Shown piece by piece: positions 27,127 through 35,979 of a stretch of DNA of 64,000 bases. Origin of the DNA: Bacteroidota bacterium (GTDB taxonomy: Bacteria > Bacteroidota > Bacteroidia > 2-12-FULL-35-15); the NCBI GenBank assembly GCA_025963725.1, contig JAOQAE010000002.1, positions 372,001 through 436,000 of the forward strand, given 5' to 3'. The notes beneath the pieces were generated by a model. That model saw only the letters and a program-made list of their open reading frames with translations, was not told where the DNA came from and made no database searches. A program made the position numbers and the translations under genes. Every line of letters begins with the position of its first letter. The first letter of the stretch is position 1.

Positions 27127-27158
27127 TTTGGATTTTTTATATAAATGATATAAATTTG
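27127..27158 (+). promoter_or_regulatory. Cold-shock gene promoter
   Basis: TTTG (27127-27130) and TAAATTTG (27151-27158) with a 20-base spacer, in a very AT-rich gap. The leader is about 30 bases, much shorter than the long cspA leader of E. coli. Confidence 0.75.
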
Positions 27159-27193
27159 CCTTGCTAACTTATTAATTAATCAATACAATTAAA

Positions 27194-27382
27194 ATGAAAA
27201 CAGGTACAGTAAAGTTTTTTAATGAAACAAAAGGATTCGGTTTTATTAAAGATGAAGCAGGTCAGGAAATTTTTGTTCACGCAACAGGTTTGACCGACAA
27301 AATTAAGGAAAACGACACAGTGACTTTCGAAGTTGCTGAAGGCAAAAAAGGCTTGAATGCAGTCAATGTAAGAAAAGCTTAA
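27194..27382 (+). CDS. Cold-shock domain protein
   Basis: 62 residues, one cold-shock domain. RNP1 is KGFGFI and RNP2 is IFVHAT. Slightly short for the family (about 65-70). It binds single-stranded nucleic acid and acts as an RNA chaperone. Monocistronic with its own promoter and a terminator shared with the convergent gene. Confidence 0.95.
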   Translation: MKTGTVKFFNETKGFGFIKDEAGQEIFVHATGLTDKIKENDTVTFEVAEGKKGLNAVNVRKA

Positions 27383-27410
27383 TACTTAGTCCTTTATTTT
27401 ATTTACTCAT

Positions 27411-27443
27411 AAAAAATCCCTCACGAATCGTGAGGGATTTTTT
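27411..27443. terminator. Bidirectional terminator after the cold-shock gene
   Basis: ATCCCTCACGA/TCGTGAGGGAT stem with A-run and T-run flanks; serves both convergent genes. Confidence 0.9.
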
Positions 27444-27458
27444 ATTTTCTGCTTATCC

Positions 27459-27944
27459 TTATTGTTCTGTTTTTGTGGAGTCCGGCGGCGTAGCAGGTGC
27501 TACCGGTGTTTTAGGCTGAGGCTTTGGCTTCTTCTTGTTCTTCCAGATGCCGCTGATGTTGTAAGTATGCTGGATCTTTCCTTTCTTGCGGATGATCGCC
27601 GTCCCCGTGATCTTATCACCTTCTATGCTTGCATCCCATGAAAAACGCTCCTGGTTCTCATTCTTGGCTTCCACGGTGAACTTGATCACCTGTACGCCGG
27701 AAGTAGAATCCACTTCATACTCATAATCGCTTTGCGTAAATCCTGCCTGCATCAGGAAAGTAGATTTGAATTTTCCTAAAGCAAAGCTGCCTTCATCTTT
27801 TACCGGCTCCGCTTTTTTCTCGCCCTCAGGCGTAAGGGTCATGGTGTAAATGCGCCCGTCGAGCGGACTTTTCACTTTTTTCGCCTGCGAGAACCCGCTG
27901 ATCCCTGCCAGCATTGCCAAAGCAACTACAATCGTTTTTTTCAT
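27459..27944 (-). CDS. Secreted protein of unknown function
   Basis: 161 residues; signal peptide about 1-19 (ISGFSQ). The mature part is beta-rich (KVKSPLDGRIYTMTLTPEG, FSWDASIEGDKITGTAIIRKKGKIQHTYNISG) and has a lysine/proline-rich tail. Similar in style to META/heat-resistant secreted proteins but not assignable. Followed upstream on the same strand by a tiny lipoprotein gene. Confidence 0.65.
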   Translation of the reverse strand: MKKTIVVALAMLAGISGFSQAKKVKSPLDGRIYTMTLTPEGEKKAEPVKDEGSFALGKFKSTFLMQAGFTQSDYEYEVDSTSGVQVIKFTVEAKNENQERFSWDASIEGDKITGTAIIRKKGKIQHTYNISGIWKNKKKPKPQPKTPVAPATPPDSTKTEQ

Positions 27945-27962
27945 CGTATCGTTTTTTTAAAA

Positions 27963-28085
27963 TTAGAGCCAGCCGCCCATGTCGGTTTTAGCAGTTTTTT
28001 TATGTCCCTGGCAATCGCGGTGCGCGCAGGAGCTGAATGTTAATACACTTACGAGAATGCCCAGGATCAGGATGTTTCTTTTCAT
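27963..28085 (-). CDS. Small lipoprotein, 40 residues
   Basis: ATG at 28085, TAA at 27963. Product begins MKRNILILGILVSVLTFSSC with the lipobox Cys20, then AHRDCQGHKK and a short tail ending MGGWL. It is 18 bases upstream of the secreted-protein gene and may be co-transcribed with it. The signal peptide and lipobox are convincing; the gene was found by reading the gap. Confidence 0.7.
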   Translation of the reverse strand: MKRNILILGILVSVLTFSSCAHRDCQGHKKTAKTDMGGWL

Positions 28086-28131
28086 GTTTTCTTATTTTTA
28101 ATTAAACAACGGAAGAAGCTACAACTTAGTA

Positions 28132-29379
28132 TTAAGAATGTGCCGCAATGCGGTCAGACATATACTGGCCTGATTTCAGCTTGCCCACGATCTTGGAAAA
28201 GCATTCGATCGTGTAGTTCACATCTTCCAGCGTATGAACCGCAGTTGGGATCAAACGGAGAATGATCATGCCTTTCGGCACAACCGGGTACACCACCATG
28301 GAGCAGAAAATATTATAATTTTCGCGCAGGTCGAGGATCAGGTTGGTTGCTTCAGGAATAGAGCCGTTCATGTAAACCGGCGTTACGCAGGAGTTTGTTT
28401 CACCGATCTCGAAGCCGGCATTTTTCAAGCCCGACTGCAATGCACGGGTGATCTCCCACAATTTATCCTTCAGCTCAGGCTTGGAATTGATGAGCTCGAG
28501 GCGTTTTAACAAACCAACAACCAATGGCATTGGCAGCGCTTTCGCGAAGATCTGCGAGCGCATGTTGTATCTTAAGTATTCTACGATCTGCTCTTCGCTG
28601 GAAATAAATCCGCCGATAAGCGCAAATGATTTTGCAAAGGTTCCGAAATATACGTCGATCCCGTCCTGGCAGCCCTGCTCCTCGCCTGTTCCGGCGCCTG
28701 TTTTACCAAGCGTGCCGATGCCATGCGCATCATCCACAAAAAGGCGGAATTTAAATTTTTTCTTCAGCTCAACGATCTCTTTCAGCTTGCCCTGGTCGCC
28801 GCGCATCCCGAAAACACCTTCCGTGATCACGAGGATAGAGCCGTTCTGCGCTTCAGCCAGCTTGGTGGCGCGCTCTAATTGCTTTTCGCAATCGGCGATA
28901 TCGTTGTGCTTGAACACGTAGCGCTTGCCCATGTGCAGGCGAACACCGTCGAGGATGCAGGCATGCGACTCGGCATCGTAAACAATAACATCGTGGCGGT
29001 CAACAAGGCAGTCGATAGCCGAAACCATTGCCTGGTACCCGAAATTACAAAGTATGGTATCCTGCTTCTGAACCAGCGCCGACAGGCCTGCTTCCAGCTT
29101 CTCGTGATTATTTGAATTTCCGCTCATCATACGGGCTCCCATCGGCATTGCAAATCCGAACTCAGCGGCAGCTTCGGCATCCGCTTTTCTCACTTCCGGA
29201 TGATTGGCAAGCCCGAGGTAATTGTTCAGGCTCCAGTTCAAGCGCTCTTTCCCCCTGAAGTTCATTCTTGGGCCAATATCGCCTTCCAGCTTCGGGAAAG
29301 TAAAATAGCCATGGGATTCCTTTGCGTGCATTCCGATCGGCCCGCGATTTGCTTTTATCTTTTCAAATAAATCTTTCAT
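28132..29379 (-). CDS. Alpha-oxoamine synthase family enzyme (serine palmitoyltransferase type)
   Basis: 415 residues, PLP fold type I. PLP-binding Lys250 in FGTFAKSFALIGGF, ring-stacking His139 in DAESHACILDG, and D217 in VDDAHGIGTLG. The family joins an acyl thioester to an amino acid; in Bacteroidota this lineage makes the sphingolipid base from serine, or the sulfonolipid base from cysteate, and 2-amino-3-oxobutyrate ligase is the third choice. No sphingolipid partner gene is adjacent to settle the substrate. Single gene, upstream of and divergent from bamD. Confidence 0.8.
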   Translation of the reverse strand: MKDLFEKIKANRGPIGMHAKESHGYFTFPKLEGDIGPRMNFRGKERLNWSLNNYLGLANHPEVRKADAEAAAEFGFAMPMGARMMSGNSNNHEKLEAGLSALVQKQDTILCNFGYQAMVSAIDCLVDRHDVIVYDAESHACILDGVRLHMGKRYVFKHNDIADCEKQLERATKLAEAQNGSILVITEGVFGMRGDQGKLKEIVELKKKFKFRLFVDDAHGIGTLGKTGAGTGEEQGCQDGIDVYFGTFAKSFALIGGFISSEEQIVEYLRYNMRSQIFAKALPMPLVVGLLKRLELINSKPELKDKLWEITRALQSGLKNAGFEIGETNSCVTPVYMNGSIPEATNLILDLRENYNIFCSMVVYPVVPKGMIILRLIPTAVHTLEDVNYTIECFSKIVGKLKSGQYMSDRIAAHS

Positions 29380-29520
29380 AGTTCCGTTGTTGTCTTTGTT
29401 TTTAATAGTTGGAGATGCGAAATTAATGCTTTATCAATGATTTTCAAAGCCTTTTTAATTAACAGGGCTTTGCCGAAAAGTTAAAAAAGCCCCTGTATCT
29501 GCCATCTGCTTAAAATTAAC

Positions 29521-29528
29521 TATATTTG
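29521..29528 (+). promoter_or_regulatory. -7 element for the bamD block
   Basis: TATATTTG, exact match, 10 bases before the bamD ATG; short leader. Confidence 0.65.
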
Positions 29529-29538
29529 CAGCTCATTT

Positions 29539-30507
29539 ATGACAAAAAAGCATCTTTTTATATCATTTTTCACGCTTGCGCTGATCGCATTATTCTCCTG
29601 CAACAGCGAAAAGAAGATCTATTATTCCGATGGAGGCAGCTCTAAGGTGCGTGAAAGCGACGACAGCATCAGCAAGTTCCGCCTCGCTTTCCGTAAGATC
29701 GGCCGCGTTTTTCATAAGGATGAGAACAAGGAAAAGCGCTTTGGGCTTACTCTCGGGCGGTATAACAAGATCGTGAAGAACGGTACCCTTGATGAAAAGT
29801 ACGCTGCAGCCATTAAATATTTTGAGAAGGAAGACTATACCAAAGCGCTTACCCTGTTCGAGGAGCTGATGAGCGTGTACCGCGGCACGGCAAGGGGCGA
29901 GGAAGTGCATTATTATTACGCTTACTGCAATTACAACGTGGAGGATTATCTCGTGGCAGGCTACCAGTTCAGGAATTATGCCCGGGTGTTCCCGGGAGGC
30001 AAGCATGCCGAGGAATGCGCGTATATGAACGCTTATTGCTTTTACCTGAACTCGCCGGGCTACAGCCTCGACCAGATCGATACAAAGCTTGCCATTAAAG
30101 AGTTTCAGAGCTTTGTGAACCGTTACCCGAAAAGCGAGCGCATCCCGAAATGCAACGAGCTGATCGATGAATTAAGGGCCAAGCTGGAGAAAAAATCCTA
30201 CGAAAATGCCCTGTTGTACTACAACATGAGCGATTACAAGGCAGGGATCACCTCCTTTATCAATCATAACAAGGATTTCCCGGGCAACCCGCATGAGGAG
30301 GAAGCCAATTACCTTATTGTAAAATCCTATTACCTGCTGGCTTTGAACAGCATTGAGTCAAAAAAACAGGAGCGTTTTAAGGCTGCTGTCGATTCTTATG
30401 CTAAATTTGCAGAAGCATTCCCGAAAAGCAGGTACCTGCAGGATGCCGAAGTGTACCAGCGAAGTGCCTTAAAGAGTTTAGAAAAGTATAACAAATCAAC
30501 ATCATAA
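29539..30507 (+). CDS. bamD: Outer membrane assembly lipoprotein BamD
   Basis: 322 residues, signal peptide with lipobox LFSC (Cys21). TPR-like repeats begin near residue 92 (YAAAIKYFEKEDYTKALTLFEEL, EDYLVAGYQFRNYARVFPG, AIKEFQSFVNRYPKSERI). It is the periplasmic lipoprotein partner of BamA in inserting beta-barrels. First gene of bamD-rpoZ-coaBC-porD-recN, with a 5-base gap to rpoZ. Confidence 0.92.
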   Translation: MTKKHLFISFFTLALIALFSCNSEKKIYYSDGGSSKVRESDDSISKFRLAFRKIGRVFHKDENKEKRFGLTLGRYNKIVKNGTLDEKYAAAIKYFEKEDYTKALTLFEELMSVYRGTARGEEVHYYYAYCNYNVEDYLVAGYQFRNYARVFPGGKHAEECAYMNAYCFYLNSPGYSLDQIDTKLAIKEFQSFVNRYPKSERIPKCNELIDELRAKLEKKSYENALLYYNMSDYKAGITSFINHNKDFPGNPHEEEANYLIVKSYYLLALNSIESKKQERFKAAVDSYAKFAEAFPKSRYLQDAEVYQRSALKSLEKYNKSTS

Positions 30508-30512
30508 GACAA

Positions 30513-30845
30513 ATGGACTACAAAAAAACAAATGCCGATCTGACAACGACAACACGCGATTTGCGTGAAATGGATTCAAAAACAGGAAACCTGTACGAAA
30601 GCATTGCCATCGTTTCAAAACGTGCAAACCAGATCAGTGCTGAGATGAAGGAAGAGCTGACCAACAAGCTGGCTGAATTCGCTTCCCACACCGATAACCT
30701 GGAAGAAATTTTTGAGAACCGTGAACAGATCGAGATCTCTAAATATTACGAGCGTTTGCCAAAGCCTTCACTGATCGCTATCAATGAGTTTTTGGAGAAC
30801 AAAATCTATTACCGCAATCCTTCTGCAGATCAGACTCAGAAGTAA
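30513..30845 (+). CDS. rpoZ: RNA polymerase omega subunit, Bacteroidota form
   Basis: 110 residues. It resembles the Rpb6/omega-like protein of Bacteroidota (RDLREMDSKTGNLYESIAIVSKRANQISAEMKEEL, shown here by NLYESIAIVSKRANQI) rather than the shorter proteobacterial omega. It stabilises the beta-prime subunit. Gene order after bamD is diagnostic. A possible terminator-like hairpin separates it from coaBC. Confidence 0.88.
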   Translation: MDYKKTNADLTTTTRDLREMDSKTGNLYESIAIVSKRANQISAEMKEELTNKLAEFASHTDNLEEIFENREQIEISKYYERLPKPSLIAINEFLENKIYYRNPSADQTQK

Positions 30846-30859
30846 TTGTTCAATTAAAC

Positions 30860-30928
30860 AGATTGGCAGTTCGCAGTTTAACAGCCGGCATTGGCCGCTG
30901 AAAAAATTGTAAGCTGCCAATTTTTTTT
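30860..30928 (+). terminator. Possible attenuating hairpin between rpoZ and coaBC
   Basis: ATTGGCAG near 30862 can pair with CTGCCAAT just before eight T at about 30921-30928, enclosing a smaller CGGCATTGGCCG hairpin. The loop is long, so termination may be partial. Confidence 0.4.
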
Positions 30929-30935
30929 AGAAGGA

Positions 30936-32141
30936 ATGATGCTAAAAAACAAGAAGGTGATTGTAGGTGTTTCCGGCAGCATTGCCGCCTACAAGTCTGC
31001 ACTGCTCATCCGCCTGCTCATTAAGGCCGGCGCAAACGTACAGGTAATTATGACGGAAGCCGCCACCGGCTTCATCACTCCCCTCACCCTTTCCACCCTT
31101 TCCAAAAACCCGGTGCTTATCGACTTCACAAAAAACAAAGAAGGCGAATGGAACAACCATGTGGAGCTTGGCCTTTGGGCAGATGCATTTGTGATTGCAC
31201 CGGCCAGCGCCAACACGCTTGCTAAAATGGCGAACGGCATCTGCGATAACCTGCTGCTTGCCACTTATCTTTCGGCGCGCTGCAAGGTGTATGTAGCGCC
31301 GGCCATGGATCTCGACATGTACAGGCACCAGGCAACCCTCGATAACTTAAAGCGTCTTCAATCGTTCGGGAATGGCATTATCCAGCCCGGCAACGGCGAG
31401 CTGGCAAGCGGGCTTTACGGCGAAGGACGGATGGCTGAGCCGGAAGAGATCATCGCGTTCCTTGAAAAAGAATTTTCAAAAGGCCTTCCTTTAGCAGGAA
31501 AAAAAGCCCTTGTAACCGCAGGCCCAACGTATGAAGCCATCGACCCGGTACGCTTCATCGGCAATCACTCCTCCGGAAAAATGGGCTTTGCCATTGCCGA
31601 AGAGCTTGCCGCGAGAGGTGCGGAAGTAACGCTGGTATGCGGCCCGAACAGCCTTTCATTGGGAAATAAGAGCATCAAGCGGATCGACATTACATCCGCC
31701 GAAGAGCTATACAACGCATCAACAGCAGCATTCAAAACCGCCGACATTGCCGTGCTTTCGGCAGCGGTAGCCGATTACAAACCGGCCGTTACGGCAAAAC
31801 AGAAGATCAAGAAAACGGAAGGCTCCCGGAGCATCGAGCTTACTCCTACCCGCGACACGCTTGCAGAGCTTGGGAAAATGAAAAAAGCAAAGCAGCTGCT
31901 GGTCGGATTTGCGTTGGAAACAAACAATGAGACCGAGAATGCGAAATCAAAAATAAAGAAGAAGAACCTTGACCTGATCGTGCTGAATTCATTGAACGAC
32001 AAAGGTGCGGGATTTAAAAGTGAAACAAATAAGATCACAATTATTGACAGCAATAATAAAAGCATTAAATTTGAGTTAAAGAGCAAAGCTGAAGTGGCGA
32101 AGGATATTGTGGATGTGATCACCAAACGCCTGAAAAAATAG
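30936..32141 (+). CDS. coaBC: Bifunctional phosphopantothenoylcysteine decarboxylase / phosphopantothenate-cysteine ligase
   Basis: 401 residues from the ATG at 30936. CoaC flavoprotein half about 1-180: VGVSGSIAAYK, catalytic His in NNHVELGLWAD, and PAMDLDMYRH in place of the usual PAMN-x-x-MW. CoaB half about 185-401: TAGPTYEAIDPVRFIGNHSSGKMG and SAAVADYKP. It carries out two successive steps of coenzyme A synthesis. The Asn-to-Asp change in the PAMN motif is worth noting. An upstream non-ATG extension is unlikely. Confidence 0.95.
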   Translation: MMLKNKKVIVGVSGSIAAYKSALLIRLLIKAGANVQVIMTEAATGFITPLTLSTLSKNPVLIDFTKNKEGEWNNHVELGLWADAFVIAPASANTLAKMANGICDNLLLATYLSARCKVYVAPAMDLDMYRHQATLDNLKRLQSFGNGIIQPGNGELASGLYGEGRMAEPEEIIAFLEKEFSKGLPLAGKKALVTAGPTYEAIDPVRFIGNHSSGKMGFAIAEELAARGAEVTLVCGPNSLSLGNKSIKRIDITSAEELYNASTAAFKTADIAVLSAAVADYKPAVTAKQKIKKTEGSRSIELTPTRDTLAELGKMKKAKQLLVGFALETNNETENAKSKIKKKNLDLIVLNSLNDKGAGFKSETNKITIIDSNNKSIKFELKSKAEVAKDIVDVITKRLKK

Positions 32142-32198
32142 CCCACGCAGCGCCTCAATTCAAAAATTAAAAAATTCTACAATTCAAAAATTAAAACC

Positions 32199-33095
32199 GT
32201 GCGCAAACTCATCCTCATATTCGCCTTACTCGCTTCCCTCAGAATAAACGCCCAGGAGCTGAATTGCCAGGTGCAGGTGCTTTCGCAGCAGATCTCGGGA
32301 ACCGATAAGCGTGCCTTCGAAGCATTGCAGACCGCCATTTATGAATTTATGAATAACCGTAAATGGACGAATGAAACATTCAAGCTGGAAGAGCGCATCG
32401 ACTGCAGCATTCTTATCAACTTAACCGACCGCGTTGGAACCGACGAATACAAGGGAACCTTCCAGGTGCAGTCGCGCCGGCCGGTTTACAAAGCATCCTA
32501 CAATTCCGTATTGCTCAACTTCAATGACCAGGATTTCCAGTTCAAATACATCGAGAACCAGCCGATAGAATACAACGACAATGCATTTACAAGCAACCTC
32601 GCCTCTGTTCTCGGCTATTACGCTTACCTGATCATCGGCCTCGACTATGATTCATTTGCGCTGAACGGCGGAACACCTTATCTTCAAAAGGCGCTGGGCA
32701 TCGTGAACTTTACGCAGGATGTTTCAGAGCCGGGCTGGAAAGCATTCGAGAACAACAAGAACCGCTACTGGCTCATCAATAACCTCATGGATGCATCCTT
32801 TGTGCCGTTGCGCGAATGCTATTACAACTATCACCGCAAAGGCCTTGATGCCATGACCGATAACAAGGAAGCAGGACGCGCCGTGATCTCGGAAAGCATT
32901 GAGACGCTTAAAAAAGTACATGCTGCAAAACCCCTCTCCTTCAACATGCAGGTATTTTTCAATGCCAAATCGGATGAGATCATTAACATTTATTCCGGCG
33001 CATTTACCGATGAAAAGGCCAAGATCGTAAATACGCTTAACGAGATCGATCCTACCAACGCTAATAAATACGCGAAGATCACGAATACGAATTAG
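32199..33095 (+). CDS. porD: DUF4835 protein, T9SS-associated (PorD)
   Basis: 298 residues from a GTG at 32199; signal peptide ending RINAQ. Typical DUF4835 features: ELNCQVQVLSQQISGTDKRAFEALQTAIYEFMNNRKWT begins the mature protein (key part NRKWTNETF), then VLLNFNDQDFQFKY and SFNMQVFFNAKSDEI. Family members are linked with type IX secretion. Location between coaBC and recN is the usual one. The precise step it serves in secretion is not known to me. Confidence 0.88.
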   Translation: MRKLILIFALLASLRINAQELNCQVQVLSQQISGTDKRAFEALQTAIYEFMNNRKWTNETFKLEERIDCSILINLTDRVGTDEYKGTFQVQSRRPVYKASYNSVLLNFNDQDFQFKYIENQPIEYNDNAFTSNLASVLGYYAYLIIGLDYDSFALNGGTPYLQKALGIVNFTQDVSEPGWKAFENNKNRYWLINNLMDASFVPLRECYYNYHRKGLDAMTDNKEAGRAVISESIETLKKVHAAKPLSFNMQVFFNAKSDEIINIYSGAFTDEKAKIVNTLNEIDPTNANKYAKITNTN

Positions 33096-33148
33096 GATTA
33101 GTCCGGAGAGCGTAGGGCTGAGTTCGTAGACGGTTAGCTCATCGGGTT

Positions 33149-33319
33149 GTCATCCTGAGCGAAACGCAGTGCAGCGAAGGATCTTTTTAATTTTAAGCAC
33201 CTTGTTCCTATAGATGAGATTCTTCGTTCCATTTCATTTCACTCAGAATGACAATGTAAAAAGAGGAATCTGCCAGCCTTAACATTCCGTAGAGATTCCG
33301 TGTCGTGGCGCGGAATGAC
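33149..33319. repeat. GTCAT...ATGAC intergenic repeats
   Basis: 33149-33252 runs from GTCATCCTGAGCGAAACGC through GAAGGATCTTT to the inverse GATTCTTCGTTCC and CTCAGAATGAC. A second short unit at 33283-33319 is ATTCCGTAGAG, GATTCCGTGTCGTGGCGCGGAATGAC. They fill most of the 344-base gap before recN; no gene is seen there. Confidence 0.75.
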
Positions 33320-33439
33320 GGTGCCCTCCGAACTACAAACGACAAACTTCTTCTAACCCTTACCTGTTGATTACTTTTGATCATTCCATTTCCGGAATGC
33401 TTCTGAAAGAATTAATTTTAGCATCTACAACTATATATC

Positions 33440-35095
33440 ATGCTTAAACACTTATCCGTACAGAATTACGCGCTGATCGACAAACTGGATGTTGGCCTTA
33501 CCGATGGCCTGACGATCATTACCGGGGAAACCGGCGCCGGGAAATCAATATTGCTGGGCGCGCTTGGGCTTATTGCCGGCTCGCGTGCGGATACACAATC
33601 GCTGCAGGACAAAACAAAAAAATGCATCATTGAAGCGGCATTCGGGATCAAAGAATATGCACTTGAAGATTTTTTCAAAGAGCATGAGCTCGATTATGAA
33701 GCGGTAACCACCATCAGGAGAGAGATCAACCCGGAAGGCAAATCACGCGCGTTCATCAACGATACGCCGGTTACACTCAATCAATTGAAAGAGCTTGGGG
33801 AACGGCTGATCGATATTCATTCGCAGCACCAGACCTTATCGCTCAACGGCACCGATTTCCAGCTTTCCGTGGTGGATGCATTCGCAAAGCACGATACGCT
33901 CCTCGAAGAATACAAACAGGATTTCCGCTCTTTCAAAAGCCTGGAGAAGCAGCTGGCAGAGCTGATCGAGAAAGAAGCGCAGGCCAAAAAAGACCTCGAT
34001 TATTTTCAATTCCAGTTCAACGAGCTGGAGGATGCAGGCTTAAAAGCAGGCGAACAAACCGGCATGGAGCAGGAACTGGAAACGCTGAACAATGCCGAAG
34101 AAATAAAATCGAGCCTTTCGAAAGCTGCACACAGCCTGAATGGCGGAGAGCTCAACCTGCTTTCTTCCCTGGGCGAAATAAAGGCCCTGCTCAACTCGAT
34201 GGCGAAATTCAAGCCGGAGATCGCGGAGCTAAGCAGCCGCGTGAACAGCACGTATATTGAACTGAAGGACATCGCCAATGAAATAGAATCGATCGAGCAG
34301 GAAGTGGTTTATGACCCGAAGCAGATCGAGATCCTGAACGACAGGCTGGACGCCATTTACAGGCTGCAGCAGAAGCACCAGGTGAAAACGGTGGAAGAGC
34401 TCATCACCATCAAGGAGGAGATCAGCAACAAGCTGCTCGATTTCAGTTCGCTGGAGAACGAGATCGAAAAAACAAGAGCGGCGCTCGACAAGCTGCACAA
34501 AACATTATCCGCGAAAGCAAAAACAATTTCGGAGAACCGCAAGAAGGTGATCCCGAAGATCGAGAAAGAGATCGCCTCCCTCCTCGCCTCTTTATCCATG
34601 CCCAATGCGCAGCTGAAGATCAGCCAGTCGGCGCTGGAAACATTCTCGCTGAGCGGATCCGACAAAATAAATTTCCTCTTCTCCGCCAACAAGGGCAGCG
34701 ATTTCAAAGAACTGAACAAAGTGGCTTCCGGCGGTGAGCTCTCAAGGCTAATGCTGAGCATCAAATCGCTCATCGCACAGCTTACAGCCTTGCCTACGAT
34801 CATCTTTGATGAGATCGACACGGGAGTTTCGGGCGATGTGGCCGATAAGGTGGGAACCATCATGAACGCAATGGCTGCTAAAATGCAGGTGATCACCATC
34901 ACACACCTGCCGCAGATCGCCAGCAAAGGACAATCGCATTTGTTTGTTTACAAGGAAGACAAGAACAACAAAACATACAGCAACATTAAAAAGCTGGATG
35001 CCGATGAGCGCATCCAGGAAGTGGCAAAGATGCTGAGCACCGGAACGCCCACTGCCGCTGCGATCAACAATGCGAAGGAGCTTCTCAACCAATAA
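33440..35095 (+). CDS. recN: DNA repair protein RecN
   Basis: 551 residues, SMC-like ATPase. Walker A GETGAGKS near residues 30-37, long central coiled coil from about 150 to 360, ABC signature region LNKVASGGELSRLMLSIK and Walker B IIFDEIDTGVSGDVA, ending with the family's THLPQIAS. It binds DNA ends and helps recombination repair. Next gene begins 13 bases after its stop. Confidence 0.96.
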   Translation: MLKHLSVQNYALIDKLDVGLTDGLTIITGETGAGKSILLGALGLIAGSRADTQSLQDKTKKCIIEAAFGIKEYALEDFFKEHELDYEAVTTIRREINPEGKSRAFINDTPVTLNQLKELGERLIDIHSQHQTLSLNGTDFQLSVVDAFAKHDTLLEEYKQDFRSFKSLEKQLAELIEKEAQAKKDLDYFQFQFNELEDAGLKAGEQTGMEQELETLNNAEEIKSSLSKAAHSLNGGELNLLSSLGEIKALLNSMAKFKPEIAELSSRVNSTYIELKDIANEIESIEQEVVYDPKQIEILNDRLDAIYRLQQKHQVKTVEELITIKEEISNKLLDFSSLENEIEKTRAALDKLHKTLSAKAKTISENRKKVIPKIEKEIASLLASLSMPNAQLKISQSALETFSLSGSDKINFLFSANKGSDFKELNKVASGGELSRLMLSIKSLIAQLTALPTIIFDEIDTGVSGDVADKVGTIMNAMAAKMQVITITHLPQIASKGQSHLFVYKEDKNNKTYSNIKKLDADERIQEVAKMLSTGTPTAAAINNAKELLNQ

Positions 35096-35108
35096 TGCTT
35101 ACCGGCCG

Positions 35109-35909
35109 ATGAAATTCATTCTTGCCTGCATTATTTCCGCTGCGCTGATCGTTGGCCTGTACCTTTTCCAGGGAGAAAAAAGAGAATGGATCATGCCGAA
35201 GGAATTGAACGAAATCTCTGGTATCGCTTTCGTAAACGATCATACGCTTGCCTGTGTGCAGGACGAGAACGGGATCATTTTCCTGTACGACCTGCAGAAA
35301 AGTGAAATTACGCAGCGCATCTCATTTGCAGGGAAAGGTGATTTTGAAGGCATTGCACTGAAAGGAAAGGATGCATACATCGTAACCGGCGACGGCGTAT
35401 TGTATGAGGTGCATAATTTTCTCAGCGGGGAACCGGAAGTAAGCCTCTATTCCCTCAGCCTGCCAAACGAAGCGGAAAGCGAAGCCATCTGCTACGACAG
35501 CATCTCCGGCAAACTGCTGCTTGCATTTAAGAACCACGAAAAGGATGAGATCAATCCGGGCGTGTTCGCTTTCGACCTTAAAACAAAAACAGTTAGCGAT
35601 ACAGCTATTCTGCAGGTAAATTTCAGGAGCCCGGCGCTGCGCAAAAAGGACCGCGACAAGTATAAAAAGCTCTGGCAGCCCGCCGATCTTACAGTAGATC
35701 CGGCAAGCGGCAGGATCTTCATGATCGATGCCATCAACGGGCATCTTATGGAGATCTCGCGGGAAGGCAGGCTGGAAAAACTGACGGACATCGCCCGCAA
35801 GGTCATCCGCCATCCCGAAGGCATTGCCATTGCAGCCGATGGGAGCATTTACCTCTGCAACGACGGCAACAACGATGGCAAGGGCAAAATAGTGAAATGG
35901 AAGAATTGA
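35109..35909 (+). CDS. SdiA-regulated-domain membrane-anchored protein
   Basis: 266 residues from the ATG at 35109; an upstream ATG would overlap recN. One N-terminal span (FILACIISAALIVGLYLF). The rest is beta-propeller-like: LNEISGIAFVNDHTLACVQDENG, GDFEGIALKG, SEAICYDSISGKLLLAFKNHEKD, HPEGIAIAADGSIYLCNDG. This is the SdiA-regulated/phytase-like propeller family; ligand unknown. Short gap after recN suggests co-transcription. Confidence 0.8.
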   Translation: MKFILACIISAALIVGLYLFQGEKREWIMPKELNEISGIAFVNDHTLACVQDENGIIFLYDLQKSEITQRISFAGKGDFEGIALKGKDAYIVTGDGVLYEVHNFLSGEPEVSLYSLSLPNEAESEAICYDSISGKLLLAFKNHEKDEINPGVFAFDLKTKTVSDTAILQVNFRSPALRKKDRDKYKKLWQPADLTVDPASGRIFMIDAINGHLMEISREGRLEKLTDIARKVIRHPEGIAIAADGSIYLCNDGNNDGKGKIVKWKN

Positions 35910-35937
35910 GGATAATAAGAACTGTTTGTTATATTTG
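35906..35937 (+). promoter_or_regulatory. fabI promoter
   Basis: TTG (35906-35908) and TATATTTG (35930-35937) with a 21-base spacer, partly overlapping the stop of the preceding gene. Confidence 0.7.
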
Positions 35938-35979
35938 TAAACACATTAACCACGCTAATACTAATTAAAATCTCAGAAT

